Shown piece after piece: positions 1-10,164 of a stretch of DNA of 25,720 bases. Made by a program: the position numbers and the translations under genes. Every line of letters begins with the position of its first letter. Position 1 is the stretch's first letter. Source of the stretch: DAIDKA01 sp036498905. GTDB taxonomy: Bacteria; Pseudomonadota; Gammaproteobacteria; Steroidobacterales; Steroidobacteraceae. The notes below the pieces were generated by a model. That model ran no database searches, was not told the DNA's origin, and saw only the letters and a list, made by a program, of their open reading frames with translations. The DNA lies in contig DASYER010000137.1 in assembly GCA_036498905.1 (NCBI GenBank), forward strand, positions 1 through 25,720, written 5' to 3'.

Positions 1-45
1 CGCGCAATAGACGTATCGTGCGCGCTCAGGAAAAAGACCAACCCC

Positions 46-2256
46 ATGCGGACCAGGAAGATTCAGGACTACGGCACTGCAGTAGTGACGGTCATGGCGA
101 TGATCGCCCTGCATGCATTGCTCATGCCCTGGGTGGGACCCTCGCACAACACCGCGTTCATGATCTGCGCGGTCGCCGTGACGCTGGCGACGGGCGGCCC
201 GGGGCCCGCGATCCTCACGGCGGTGCTGGCATTCGTGAGCACCGTGACACTGTTCGGCGAACCGGGTTCGCTCTCGGCGATCGGCCAACCGGGTTCCGTC
301 GTCACGGTGCTGATGTACGCGATTCTGTGTACCGTCATGATCGCCCTCGGGGCATGGCACGTGCGCCGTTCACGATGCGAGCGCGAAGCCCATGCGCGCG
401 ATGTGCAGATGCTGGATCTGGTCACCGACTGCTTCTTCGTCCTGGATCCGCAATGGCGCTTCACGCACATCAATGGTCCGGGGCTCAAATACTTCAACAA
501 GCCGCCGCAGGAGCTGCTCGGCAAGATCATGTGGGACGTGTTCCCCGCCGGCGTGGCGAGCACGGTCGACGGTTTGTTTCGCAAGGTTCTCTCAAGCGGC
601 GTGGCGGCCCGCGCCGAACTGCTCGGCCCGGTGACTGCGCGCTGGCTGGACGTGCGCGTCGTGCCAACCGGCACCAGCCTGATGGTCGTGTTCACGGATG
701 TCACCCAGCGGCGGCTGGCCCAGGATGCTGCGCAGCGCAACGCCGATTTTCTGCGCGTCGTGGCCGACTCGGTCAGCGTGCTCATCGCCTATCTGGATCT
801 GGAGCGACGCTATCGGTTTGTCAACCGCGGGTATGCCGATGCATTCGGGTTCGACGCCGATGCCGCGCTGGGCAGGACCCACGCCGAATTGTGCGGCCCG
901 GCTGCCTACGAGGCCATTCGACAGCCGCTGGATGCCGGCTTTGCCGGTGAGACGGTCAGTGATGAGATGCCGTTGCGACTGGCGAACTTAGGCGATCGGC
1001 ATCTGCTGGCGAGCTATCGGCCGGATCTGGATGCAGACGGGCAGGTGCGCGGGGTGGTGCTGGCCTTAAGCGACATCACCGAGCGGGTGCAGGCCGAAAT
1101 CGCGCTGCGCGAGGCGGATCGGCGCAAGGATGAGTTCCTGGCGACCCTCGCTCACGAGCTGCGCAATCCATTGGCACCCATCATGAATGCAGTGCAGCTG
1201 CTGGGTGCCGACACCACCACGCGAACCAATGCGCGCGCCATCATCGACCGCCAGGTGCGCCACATGGCGCGCCTGGTGGATGACCTGCTGGATGTGTCGC
1301 GCATCACTCTCGGGCGCATCAATCTGCGGCGCGAGCGCGTGAGTGTCGCGCAGGTCGTCAGTCATGCGGTCGAAGCGAGCCGGCCGCTGATTGAATCCTC
1401 GGGCCACGTATTCAATGTAGAACTGCCCACCGAGACGCTGGTGGTCGATGCGGATCTCACGCGCCTGGCGCAGGCGCTCCTCAATCTGCTCAACAATGCC
1501 GCCAAGTACACTCCTGCCGGCGGGCGCATTGACCTGGCCGTATCGCAGGTCGACAACGAAGTATTGATCGCCGTAACCGATACGGGCATCGGCATTCCCG
1601 AATCGATGCTGCCGCGTATTTTCGAGATGTTCGCCCAGGTGGACCGCCACCTTGCGCGTGCTCAGGGCGGCCTCGGCATCGGGCTCACCCTCGCGGGTAA
1701 GTTGGTGAGCATGCACGGCGGCACACTGGAGGCGCGCAGCGCGGGCCTCGGACACGGCAGCTGCTTCGAAATTCGCATGCCACTGACGGCCGGCGCCGCG
1801 ACGGCCCCTGCGAATATCGCGCCGGCGCAGCCCCAGCTGCCGCACGCCCGGCGGGTGCTGGTCGTCGATGACAATGTGGATGCGGCCGAGAGCCTCAGTT
1901 TGCTGCTGCAGGCGGACGGCCATCACACCGAGCTGGCCCATGACGGGCTCGCGGCGGTGGAGGCCACGGCGCGCTTCGCCCCGGATATCGTGCTGCTGGA
2001 CATCGGGCTGCCCGGTCTGAACGGGTACGAGGCGGCCAGGCAGATGCGCCAGCATCACGACGGTCGGCTGCGGCCGACCTTGGTGGCGCTGACCGGCTGG
2101 GGTCAGCAGCAGGACCGGGAGCGGGCGGCCCAGGCCGGATTTGACCTGCACCTGACCAAACCGGTCGATCCGGCTGTCATAATGGCCTTGGCGCGCGACC
2201 CGCGAACGCCGACGCTGGCGCAGTATTCGCTGGCACGGATCCGCACCCTGGGGTGA
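46..2256 (+). CDS. Hybrid sensor histidine kinase/response regulator with two PAS-like domains
   Basis: This 736-residue protein is a membrane sensor that should autophosphorylate and pass phosphate to its own receiver domain. The N-terminus (about 10-105) has several hydrophobic segments resembling the DUF4118 (KdpD-type) membrane module. Two PAS-like sensor regions follow, at about 118-222 and 232-350. The dimerisation/phosphoacceptor helix carries AHELRNP with His370. The ATPase domain has an N box around Asn483-484 (LLNNAAKYT), a G1 box DTGIGIP (512-518) and a GGLGIGL G2 box (541-547). The C-terminal receiver domain has Asp608-Asp609, phosphoacceptor Asp652 (LLDIGLPG) and Lys705 (LTKP). 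The domain order is that of soluble-output hybrid kinases. No DNA-binding or cyclase output is present and no partner regulator lies in the window, so the signal and target are unknown. The start at 46 keeps the first membrane segment. An AGGA lies about 14 nt upstream, so the start is slightly uncertain. Confidence 0.9.
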   Translation: MRTRKIQDYGTAVVTVMAMIALHALLMPWVGPSHNTAFMICAVAVTLATGGPGPAILTAVLAFVSTVTLFGEPGSLSAIGQPGSVVTVLMYAILCTVMIALGAWHVRRSRCEREAHARDVQMLDLVTDCFFVLDPQWRFTHINGPGLKYFNKPPQELLGKIMWDVFPAGVASTVDGLFRKVLSSGVAARAELLGPVTARWLDVRVVPTGTSLMVVFTDVTQRRLAQDAAQRNADFLRVVADSVSVLIAYLDLERRYRFVNRGYADAFGFDADAALGRTHAELCGPAAYEAIRQPLDAGFAGETVSDEMPLRLANLGDRHLLASYRPDLDADGQVRGVVLALSDITERVQAEIALREADRRKDEFLATLAHELRNPLAPIMNAVQLLGADTTTRTNARAIIDRQVRHMARLVDDLLDVSRITLGRINLRRERVSVAQVVSHAVEASRPLIESSGHVFNVELPTETLVVDADLTRLAQALLNLLNNAAKYTPAGGRIDLAVSQVDNEVLIAVTDTGIGIPESMLPRIFEMFAQVDRHLARAQGGLGIGLTLAGKLVSMHGGTLEARSAGLGHGSCFEIRMPLTAGAATAPANIAPAQPQLPHARRVLVVDDNVDAAESLSLLLQADGHHTELAHDGLAAVEATARFAPDIVLLDIGLPGLNGYEAARQMRQHHDGRLRPTLVALTGWGQQQDRERAAQAGFDLHLTKPVDPAVIMALARDPRTPTLAQYSLARIRTLG

Positions 2257-2274
2257 TCCGCCGCGCGCTTCCGT

Positions 2275-2311
2275 TATACTCGGCGGCCCGGCTGACCTTA
2301 ATCAACTGCAG
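2275..2311 (+). promoter_or_regulatory. Candidate promoter and leader of tRNA-Leu
   Basis: A good -10 box, TATACT, lies at 2275-2280, about 31 nt before the mature tRNA. It is followed by a GC-rich stretch (CGGCGGCCCGG) like the discriminator of stringently controlled stable-RNA promoters. No clear -35 box is visible at the usual distance. The site was inferred from position and composition only. Confidence 0.4.
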
Positions 2312-2396
<85 letters not shown>

Positions 2397-2429
2397 GGCC
2401 GGTACGTATCAAAACAGGATTTTAGTGGT

Positions 2430-3755
2430 ATGCAGGTATCTTTGACCGCAATGGGTGGGCTTGAGCGCCGCCTGGAAGTTGCCGTTCCCGCCCAGGCGGT
2501 GACCAGCGAAATCGAAACCCGGCTCAAGCAGCTCGCCCGGACCGCCCGCCTGAAGGGTTTCCGTCCCGGCAAAGCGCCCCTGATGGTCGTGCGCAAGCAG
2601 TTCGGGGACCAGGTGCGCGCCGAGGTCGTCAGCGACATCATGCGCAAGTCGTTCGCCGAGGCGGTCTCCAAGGAGCAGCTGACTCCGGCCGCCGGCCCGC
2701 GCATCGAGCCCATCGCCCTGGATCCGGGATCGGATCTGAAGTACGCGGCGGTGTTCGAGGTGATGCCGGAAGTCAAGGTGGCCCCGTTCGAGGCCATCCA
2801 GATCCAGCGGCCCACGGCCACGGTCACCGAGGGTGATGTGGATGCCATGATCGAATCCATGCGCCGTCAGCGCCCCGAGTTCACCCAGGTCGCCCGGGTC
2901 GCCCAGGCGACGGATCGCGTGACGGTCGACTACGACGGCACGGTCGGCGGTGAGGCCTTTGAAGCCGGCCAGGGGCGCGATGTGCCCTTCGTCATCGGCG
3001 CAGGGCAGGTGCTCCCCGAATTTGATGCGGCGGCCCTGGGGGCCAGCGAGGGCGATTCCCGGGAAGTCACGATCACCTACCCGGAAAACCACGGTTCCAA
3101 AGCGCTGGCCGGCAAGACGGCCCAGTTCAAGCTCACGGTGAAAAAGATCGAGGAACAGGTGTTGCCGCCCGTCGATGACACCTTCTGCCGCGCCTACGGG
3201 GTGGAAGAGGGTGGCATTGATGCACTGCGCACCGAAGTGCGGGCCAGCATGGAGCGGGAAATGACCTCGGTGGTCCGCGGCCGGGTCCGCAACCAGGTCA
3301 TGGAAGCGCTGTACCGCAACAATCCCCTGGAAGTGCCCAAAGCGCTGGTCGAGGATGCCGCCCAGCAGATGCAGATGGATGCCGGCCGCCGTGCCGGTGC
3401 GCGCGAGGCCAGCCAGCTGCCGCCGCGGGGGCAGTTCCTCGATGCGGCGCGGCAGCGCGTGGCGCTGGGAATGATCATGGGCGAGATCGTCCGCGGCCTG
3501 TCGCTGACCCTGGACCGCTCGCGGGTGCAGACCCGCGTGGAGGATCTGGTGGCCTCGTTCCCGAATCCTGAGGAGACGCGCCGCTCGTACCTGTCCAATC
3601 CGGAGGCAATGCGCCAGATTGAGTCGGCGGTCCTTGAAGATCAGGCAATTGATGCCATAGTGGAAAAGGCCAGCGTTACCGACCAGCCTGCCTCGTTCCG
3701 GGAGCTGACGGGATTTGGCCAGAATGAAGTCACCAGCGGGAGTGCTGCGACATGA
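2430..3755 (+). CDS. tig: Trigger factor, ribosome-associated chaperone and prolyl isomerase
   Basis: This 441-residue cytoplasmic chaperone binds the ribosome near the tunnel exit and shields nascent chains. The N-terminal ribosome-binding domain contains the signature GFRPGKAP at 43-50. An FKBP-type peptidyl-prolyl isomerase domain spans about 161-243 (DRVTVDYDG through the VKKIEE segment). A helical C-terminal substrate-binding domain follows, with the NPLEVP segment near 298-303. Length matches the family (about 430-450). The start at 2430 was chosen because MQVSLTAMGG aligns with trigger-factor N-termini and AGGA lies 10 nt upstream; the open frame extends upstream into the tRNA. The stop codon overlaps the clpP start in ATGA, implying translational coupling. 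Confidence 0.97.
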   Translation: MQVSLTAMGGLERRLEVAVPAQAVTSEIETRLKQLARTARLKGFRPGKAPLMVVRKQFGDQVRAEVVSDIMRKSFAEAVSKEQLTPAAGPRIEPIALDPGSDLKYAAVFEVMPEVKVAPFEAIQIQRPTATVTEGDVDAMIESMRRQRPEFTQVARVAQATDRVTVDYDGTVGGEAFEAGQGRDVPFVIGAGQVLPEFDAAALGASEGDSREVTITYPENHGSKALAGKTAQFKLTVKKIEEQVLPPVDDTFCRAYGVEEGGIDALRTEVRASMEREMTSVVRGRVRNQVMEALYRNNPLEVPKALVEDAAQQMQMDAGRRAGAREASQLPPRGQFLDAARQRVALGMIMGEIVRGLSLTLDRSRVQTRVEDLVASFPNPEETRRSYLSNPEAMRQIESAVLEDQAIDAIVEKASVTDQPASFRELTGFGQNEVTSGSAAT

Positions 3756-4381
3756 ATGAGCGTGCCCTGAATCTGGTTCCCATGGTCGTTGAGCAGACGG
3801 CCCGTGGTGAACGCGCCTATGACATCTACTCGCGGCTGCTGAAGGATCGACTGATTTTCGTGGTCGGCCCGATCGATGATTACATGGCCAACATCGTGGT
3901 GGCCCAGCTGTTGTTCCTGGAATCCGAGAATCCGGAAAAAGAGATCAACCTCTACATCAACTCCCCGGGCGGCGTCGTCACCTCGGGTTTGGCGATCTAC
4001 GACACCATGCAGTTCATCAAGCCGGATGTCAGCACCATCTGCACCGGTCAGGCTGCCAGCATGGGTGCGGTGCTGCTGGCCGCGGGCGCAAAGGGCAAGC
4101 GTTACTGTCTGCCGCATGCCCGCGTGATGATTCACCAGCCCCTAGGCGGGGTGCAGGGTCAGGCAAGCGACATGGAGATCCATGTTCGCGAGACCCTCGG
4201 CATCCGCGACCGGCTGAACAAGATCCTGGCCAAGCACACCGGCCAGAGTGTGGAGAAGATCAAGCTGGACACGGACCGGGACAACTTCCTGAGTGCGACC
4301 GATGCGGTCGAGTATGGCCTGATCGACAAGATTCTCGAGAAACGGGGTGAGTCGGCGCCCGGTTCCAGTGCGCTTAAATGA
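3752..4381 (+). CDS. clpP: ClpP, ATP-dependent Clp protease proteolytic subunit
   Basis: This 209-residue serine peptidase forms the double-heptamer chamber that degrades proteins unfolded by ClpX or ClpA. The catalytic triad is visible as Ser103 (QAASMGA), His128 (MIHQPLGG) and Asp177 (DRDNFLSA). The spacings of 25 and 49 residues match E. coli ClpP. A short N-terminal propeptide is likely, as in the E. coli protein. The start overlaps the tig stop by 4 nt (3752-3755), so translation is probably coupled to tig. The stop codon sits in the loop of a perfect 9-bp hairpin, described separately. Confidence 0.98.
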   Translation: MNERALNLVPMVVEQTARGERAYDIYSRLLKDRLIFVVGPIDDYMANIVVAQLLFLESENPEKEINLYINSPGGVVTSGLAIYDTMQFIKPDVSTICTGQAASMGAVLLAAGAKGKRYCLPHARVMIHQPLGGVQGQASDMEIHVRETLGIRDRLNKILAKHTGQSVEKIKLDTDRDNFLSATDAVEYGLIDKILEKRGESAPGSSALK

Positions 4382-4391
4382 CTTTAAGCGC
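4370..4391 (+). other. Perfect 9-bp stem-loop holding the clpP stop codon
   Basis: GCGCTTAAA (4370-4378) and TTTAAGCGC (4383-4391) form a perfect 9-bp stem around the 4-nt loop TGAC. The clpP stop codon TGA occupies 4379-4381, inside the loop. No T-run follows, so it is not a standard intrinsic terminator. It could stabilise the upstream tig-clpP mRNA, set an RNase cleavage or attenuation point before clpX, or act as a DNA operator. The role is inference; the symmetry is direct observation. Confidence 0.6.
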
Positions 4392-4419
4392 CAATACTGA
4401 GAGCGACAGCACATCGCGG

Positions 4420-4492
4420 CACAGGCGTGGCGCCACTGCTTTGCCTGTGGCCTCAGGCGCGTGCTATAAAGAAATTGCCCCTGTCGTAGGGG
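4420..4492 (+). promoter_or_regulatory. Candidate clpX promoter with two further hairpins
   Basis: TTGCCT (4441-4446) and TATAAA (4465-4470), 18 nt apart, form a plausible sigma70 promoter for clpX, with transcription starting near 4477. CACAGGC (4420-4426) pairs with GCCTGTG (4443-4449) and encloses the perfect palindrome GTGGCGCCAC (4427-4436), so the hairpin overlaps the -35 box. Just past the predicted start, CCCCT/AGGGG (4478-4482 and 4488-4492) form a small hairpin followed by TTTGT in the leader. ClpX may therefore be made both from the upstream operon and from its own promoter. Confidence 0.45.
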
Positions 4493-4527
4493 TTTGTCCT
4501 GCGCCGCCAATGCAGCACGAGGGCTAA

Positions 4528-5820
4528 ATGACTGAAGATTCCCGCGGCCGTCACGATGACGGCAAACTGTTGTACTGCTCGTTCTGCGGGAAGAGCCAGC
4601 ACGAGGTGCGCAAGCTCATTGCCGGGCCCTCGGTATTCGTCTGCGACGAATGCGTCGAGCTGTGCAATGACATCATCCGCGAGGAGCTCGAGGACCGGGC
4701 TGAGCGTGCCCGCGACAAGCTCCCGAAGCCGCACGAAATCAAAAAGGTCCTTGACGAGTACGTCATTGGCCAGGACCGTGCCAAGAAGGTGCTGTCCGTG
4801 TCCGTCTATAACCATTACAAGCGTCTGCAGAGCCGCACCGGCACGCCCCGCAAGGACGAAGTCGAGATCACCAAGAGCAACATCCTGATGATCGGGCCGA
4901 CCGGCTGCGGCAAGACGCTGCTGGCGGAGACCCTGGCGCGGCTGCTGAACGTGCCGTTCACGATCGCCGATGCGACCACGCTCACCGAAGCCGGTTACGT
5001 CGGCGAGGATGTCGAGAACATCATCCAGAAGCTGTTGCAGAAGTGTGACTACGATGTGGAGAAGGCCCAGACGGGTATCGTCTACATCGATGAGATCGAC
5101 AAAATCTCGCGCAAGTCCGACAACCCCTCCATCACCCGCGACGTCTCCGGTGAGGGTGTGCAGCAGGCGCTGCTGAAGCTCATCGAGGGTACGGTGGCCT
5201 CGGTTCCGCCGCAGGGCGGGCGCAAGCATCCCCAGCAGGAATTCCTGCAGGTGGATACGACCAATATCCTGTTCATCGTGGGCGGGGCATTTGCGGGACT
5301 GGAGAAGATCATCCAGAACCGCACCCAGAAGGGTGGCATTGGCTTCACTTCAGAAGTTCGCGACGTGCGCGACCGCCCCCATGGCAGCGACCTGTTCCAC
5401 GATGTGGAGCCGGAAGATCTCATCAAGTTCGGGTTGATCCCGGAGTTCGTCGGCCGTCTGCCGGTGGTCGCGACCCTGGATGAGCTGGATGAGGCGGCAT
5501 TGATTTCCATTCTCACCGAGCCGCGCAATGCGCTGACCAAGCAGTACCGTCGCCTGTTCGAGATGGAAGGCGCCGAGCTTGAGTTCCGCGAAGAGGCGCT
5601 GCGGGCGGTAGCCCACCGTGCCATGCAGCGCAAGACCGGGGCGCGTGGCCTGCGCACCATCCTGGAGACGGCGCTGCTCGACATGATGTACGACCTGCCG
5701 ACGCTGCGGAATGTGCAGAAGGTCGTCGTCGATGAGACCGTCATCGAGGGTCAGTCCAAGCCATACGTGGTATATCGAACTGAAGAAGAACCGCGACGAG
5801 CCTCCGGCAGCGCGCACTGA
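4528..5820 (+). CDS. clpX: ClpX, ATP-dependent unfoldase subunit of ClpXP
   Basis: This 430-residue AAA+ unfoldase recognises tagged proteins and threads them into ClpP. A C4 zinc-binding domain uses Cys17, Cys20, Cys39 and Cys42. Walker A is GPTGCGKT (123-130) and Walker B is VYIDEID (185-191). Other conserved parts are the GYVG pore loop (156-159), the RKH loop (232-234), the RDVSGEG pore-2 region (204-210), the IGF ClpP-docking loop (271-273) and the GARGLR sensor-2 motif (371-376). Length and motif spacing are typical. GAGGG lies 6-10 nt before the ATG. The gene follows clpP after 146 nt containing inverted repeats and a probable promoter. Confidence 0.98.
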   Translation: MTEDSRGRHDDGKLLYCSFCGKSQHEVRKLIAGPSVFVCDECVELCNDIIREELEDRAERARDKLPKPHEIKKVLDEYVIGQDRAKKVLSVSVYNHYKRLQSRTGTPRKDEVEITKSNILMIGPTGCGKTLLAETLARLLNVPFTIADATTLTEAGYVGEDVENIIQKLLQKCDYDVEKAQTGIVYIDEIDKISRKSDNPSITRDVSGEGVQQALLKLIEGTVASVPPQGGRKHPQQEFLQVDTTNILFIVGGAFAGLEKIIQNRTQKGGIGFTSEVRDVRDRPHGSDLFHDVEPEDLIKFGLIPEFVGRLPVVATLDELDEAALISILTEPRNALTKQYRRLFEMEGAELEFREEALRAVAHRAMQRKTGARGLRTILETALLDMMYDLPTLRNVQKVVVDETVIEGQSKPYVVYRTEEEPRRASGSAH

Positions 5821-5900
5821 CCTGCGCGCTGACCGCATCTCCGGCCACCCCTTCCGGCCGGGTGTCGACTGCCCTCTTCAAGAATGTGTGGACCCGCTAC

Positions 5901-5928
5901 GTTGAAACGACGTGGCGAAGCCCCAATT
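5901..5928 (+). promoter_or_regulatory. Candidate sigma32 (heat-shock) promoter for lon
   Basis: GTTGAAA (5901-5907) and CCCCAATT (5921-5928) are 13 nt apart. This closely fits the known sigma32 pattern CTTGAAA, 11-16 nt, CCCCATNT, with one mismatch in each box. It lies about 85 nt before the lon start. E. coli lon is a classical sigma32 gene. A TATATT at 5935-5940 could be a separate sigma70 -10 box, but it lacks a recognisable -35. Confidence 0.6.
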
Positions 5929-6014
5929 CCCCGTTATATTAGACACGTGACAGGTCTGCCCGGCACTGCCGCCGCCGTGCATGCCTTAACCTTTGCATCA
6001 GCGAGGAATACACC

Positions 6015-8456
<2,442 letters not shown>

Positions 8457-8475
8457 GCCTGCAGATAGCGCACCT

Positions 8476-8504
8476 GGCGCACCCCGCATCCGCGGGGCTG
8501 CGCC
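8476..8504 (+). other. Stem-loop between lon and the HAD gene
   Basis: An outer stem GGCGC/GCGCC (8476-8480 and 8500-8504) and an inner stem CCCCGC/GCGGGG (8482-8487 and 8492-8497) close on the loop ATCC. This very GC-rich hairpin starts 20 nt after the lon stop. No T-run follows, so it may act as a 3'-end stabiliser or a Rho-dependent end rather than an intrinsic terminator. Confidence 0.45.
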
Positions 8505-8526
8505 GGAGTGCCTCGCAACGGCTGGC

Positions 8527-9198
8527 ATGAAGCACTTCGACGCGGTCATCTTCGACATGGATGGCACGCTGCTGGACACCGAGCGGGTCGCGCAGGAGGC
8601 CTTCTTCACGACCTGCGAGGAGCTGGGCGTCAGCCCACGCACCGATCTGCTGCTGCGTTGTGTGGGCGCCGCCGAACCGATTGCCCGCCGTGTCATCCGC
8701 GAAGGCTATGGCCCCACGCTCGATTCCGATGCGTTCTTCGCGGCCTGGAGCGGGCATTTCACGCGACTGAGTAAGGACACCCCGGCACCCGTGAAGGAGG
8801 GCGCCGTGGCGCTGCTCGATACCGTGGCCCAGCTCGGGCTGCCGATGGCCATCGCAACCTCCTCCGGCACTGCCCATGCGCTCGAGAAGCTGCGCCGGGC
8901 CGGGTTGCTGGAGCGTTTCAAGGCGGTCATCGGTGCGGATCAGGTCAGCCGGCCAAAACCCGATCCCGAGGTTTACCTTGCGGCGGCCGCGCAGCTGGGC
9001 GTTGATCCGCAGGCCTGCCTGGCGATCGAGGACTCCGAGTACGGGGTGCGCGCGGCCCACGCCGCCGGAATGACTGTCATCCAGGTGCCGGACATGACCC
9101 AGCCGACGGCGGATCTGCGCGCCCTGGGCCATATCGTGCTGGACTCGCTGAAAGAAGTCGCCGGCTATCCCTTTCCTACGGAAGATCTTCATGGCTGA
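8527..9198 (+). CDS. HAD-superfamily hydrolase, beta-phosphoglucomutase/phosphatase type
   Basis: This 223-residue cytoplasmic protein probably dephosphorylates, or transfers phosphate on, small phosphorylated metabolites. Motif I is DMDGTLLD, with nucleophile Asp10 and acid/base Asp12. A helical cap domain lies at about 16-85. Motif II is the TSS of IATSSGTA (111-113), motif III is Lys144 in RPKPDPE, and motif IV is Glu168-Asp169 in IEDSEYG. This set fits the subfamily that includes beta-phosphoglucomutase, phosphoglycolate phosphatase and sugar-phosphate phosphatases. The substrate cannot be read from sequence. The start at 8527 begins directly at the conserved first strand (MKHFDAVIFD); no good ribosome-binding site is seen. 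The last codons overlap the next gene by 8 nt. Confidence 0.9.
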   Translation: MKHFDAVIFDMDGTLLDTERVAQEAFFTTCEELGVSPRTDLLLRCVGAAEPIARRVIREGYGPTLDSDAFFAAWSGHFTRLSKDTPAPVKEGAVALLDTVAQLGLPMAIATSSGTAHALEKLRRAGLLERFKAVIGADQVSRPKPDPEVYLAAAAQLGVDPQACLAIEDSEYGVRAAHAAGMTVIQVPDMTQPTADLRALGHIVLDSLKEVAGYPFPTEDLHG

Positions 9199-9721
9199 AG
9201 TCGAGATTCATACCTCACACGAAGGCGGCGGTGATGCCTTCACCAAGGGCGTCAGCGTGATGGTCGGCATTATCGGCATCGTGCTCGCCTTCGTGACCAT
9301 CGCCTCGCACCGTGCTCATACCGCCGCGGTCATCCACCGCACCGAAGCGAACGACCAGTGGGCGTTCTACGAGGCGAAGAAGGAGCGGGAGCACCTGATG
9401 GATGTGGCCTCGGGCCTGCTCGGCGTAGTCCAGGTGGCAAGGGCGGACAAGGCCCAGACCCTGGGCAACCAGTACGCCAAGGAGCGCGACCGTTATGCCT
9501 CCGAAGCGACTCCGATCCAGCAGCAAGCCAAGGCCCGTGAGGCCGAAAGTGCGCACGAGGAGGCGCGCGGATTGCGGCTGGATCTCGGAGAGGGGCTTCT
9601 GGAACTGGGCCTGGTGCTCACGTCCTTGTACTTCCTGGCCCGCAAGCGTTTGTTTCCCATCATCGGCATACTTGCCGCGGTCGGCGGCGCGGTCGTCGCG
9701 GCCACCAATTTCCTCGCCTAG
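9191..9721 (+). CDS. DUF4337-type membrane protein of unknown function
   Basis: This 176-residue protein resembles the DUF4337 family, whose function is not known. One hydrophobic segment lies at about 19-38 (VSVMVGIIGIVLAF). A charged, Ala/Glu-rich probable helical or coiled-coil region follows (about 42-130), with the WAFYEAKK and HLMDVA stretch typical of this family. Two hydrophobic segments close the protein, at about 134-150 and 155-174. It is therefore probably an inner-membrane protein with a long exposed helical middle. Its ATG overlaps the end of the HAD gene by 8 nt, which suggests coupled translation. tRNA-Val begins 27 nt after its stop. Confidence 0.75.
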   Translation: MAEVEIHTSHEGGGDAFTKGVSVMVGIIGIVLAFVTIASHRAHTAAVIHRTEANDQWAFYEAKKEREHLMDVASGLLGVVQVARADKAQTLGNQYAKERDRYASEATPIQQQAKAREAESAHEEARGLRLDLGEGLLELGLVLTSLYFLARKRLFPIIGILAAVGGAVVAATNFLA

Positions 9722-9728
9722 AGGCGCG

Positions 9729-9737
9729 TGCTAGATT
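9729..9737 (+). promoter_or_regulatory. Candidate extended -10 promoter of tRNA-Val
   Basis: TGCTAGATT (9729-9737) is an extended -10 element (TGn followed by TAGATT) placed 11 nt before the mature tRNA 5' end. The -35 region is weak. The tRNA could equally be read from the preceding HAD-DUF4337 transcript. Confidence 0.3.
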
Positions 9738-9748
9738 GCACCCTCACC

Positions 9749-9824
9749 GGGTGCTTAGCTCAGCTGGTAGAGCGTCGCCTTTACACGGCGAATGTCGGCG
9801 GTTCGATCCCGTCAGCACCCACCA
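9749..9824 (+). tRNA. tRNA-Val, anticodon UAC
   Basis: This 76-nt tRNA has encoded CCA at 9822-9824. The acceptor stem GGGTGCT/AGCACCC pairs perfectly. The anticodon stem TCGCC/GGCGA encloses TTTACAC, giving anticodon TAC for valine. The D arm (AGCTCAGCTGGTAGAGC) and the T loop TTCGATC are canonical. It forms the left edge of the accessory block that ends near tRNA-Asp. Confidence 0.97.
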
Positions 9825-9834
9825 ATCGAACAAA

Positions 9835-9882
9835 TCCGGTCTGCGTTGCCGCAGACCGGACTTACCGCGCCATCTTTGGCGC
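9835..9882. terminator. Probable bidirectional terminator, two adjacent hairpins
   Basis: TCCGGTCTGCG (9835-9845) and CGCAGACCGGA (9850-9860) form a perfect 11-bp stem with the loop TTGC. Read on the minus strand it is followed by TTTGTT, fitting a terminator for the small exported-protein gene at 9898-10164. On the plus strand it lies 10 nt after tRNA-Val. A second hairpin, GCGCCA/TGGCGC (9867-9872 and 9877-9882), follows directly. Confidence 0.65.
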
Positions 9883-9897
9883 AACTGCAGCGCGGTC

Positions 9898-10164
9898 CTA
9901 TTCCTCCTTGCGCTTGCGACGGCCACGTACCATGACCAAGGCTCCTGCCAGCAACGTCAGAGCGCTCATCGCACTGCCCGGATCGATCTCCGGTGCTGCT
10001 GCCGGCGGGTCCGCCGCCGCGTCCGAGGCATTCGCCCGCGAAACATCCCTGTTGGTTTGGTGATTTGCCGCCTGGTGCTGCGCCCAGGGCGGCGTCCGTT
10101 CAAACGCGTTGGCCGCGCTTGTCACCGCTAGAGACAGTACTAACACGGACAGAACTTTCGACAT
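9898..10164 (-). CDS. Small exported protein with PEIDP-type (PEP-CTERM-like) C-terminal sorting signal
   Basis: This 88-residue protein has three recognisable parts. A Sec signal peptide occupies 1-20, with a likely cleavage after ANA. A short, polar, low-complexity mature region follows (about 21-57; Ala, Asn, Asp and Pro rich). The C-terminal tripartite signal has PEIDP at 58-62, a hydrophobic segment at 65-79 and a basic tail (RGRRKRK, 80-86). This matches the VPEID-type variant of PEP-CTERM domains, which exosortases recognise in other bacteria. No exosortase gene lies in the window. The mature product would be under 40 residues, so a structural, signalling or peptide role is possible, but none can be assigned. 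GGGAG lies about 7 nt before the ATG, supporting the start. It is transcribed toward the terminator beside tRNA-Val. Confidence 0.75.
   Translation of the reverse strand: MSKVLSVLVLSLAVTSAANAFERTPPWAQHQAANHQTNRDVSRANASDAAADPPAAAPEIDPGSAMSALTLLAGALVMVRGRRKRKEE

Noticed and set aside
5841..5861. CCGGCC/GGCCGG hairpin after clpX as a terminator
   Set aside because: There is no T-run, alternative pairings exist, and such symmetry is common at this GC content.
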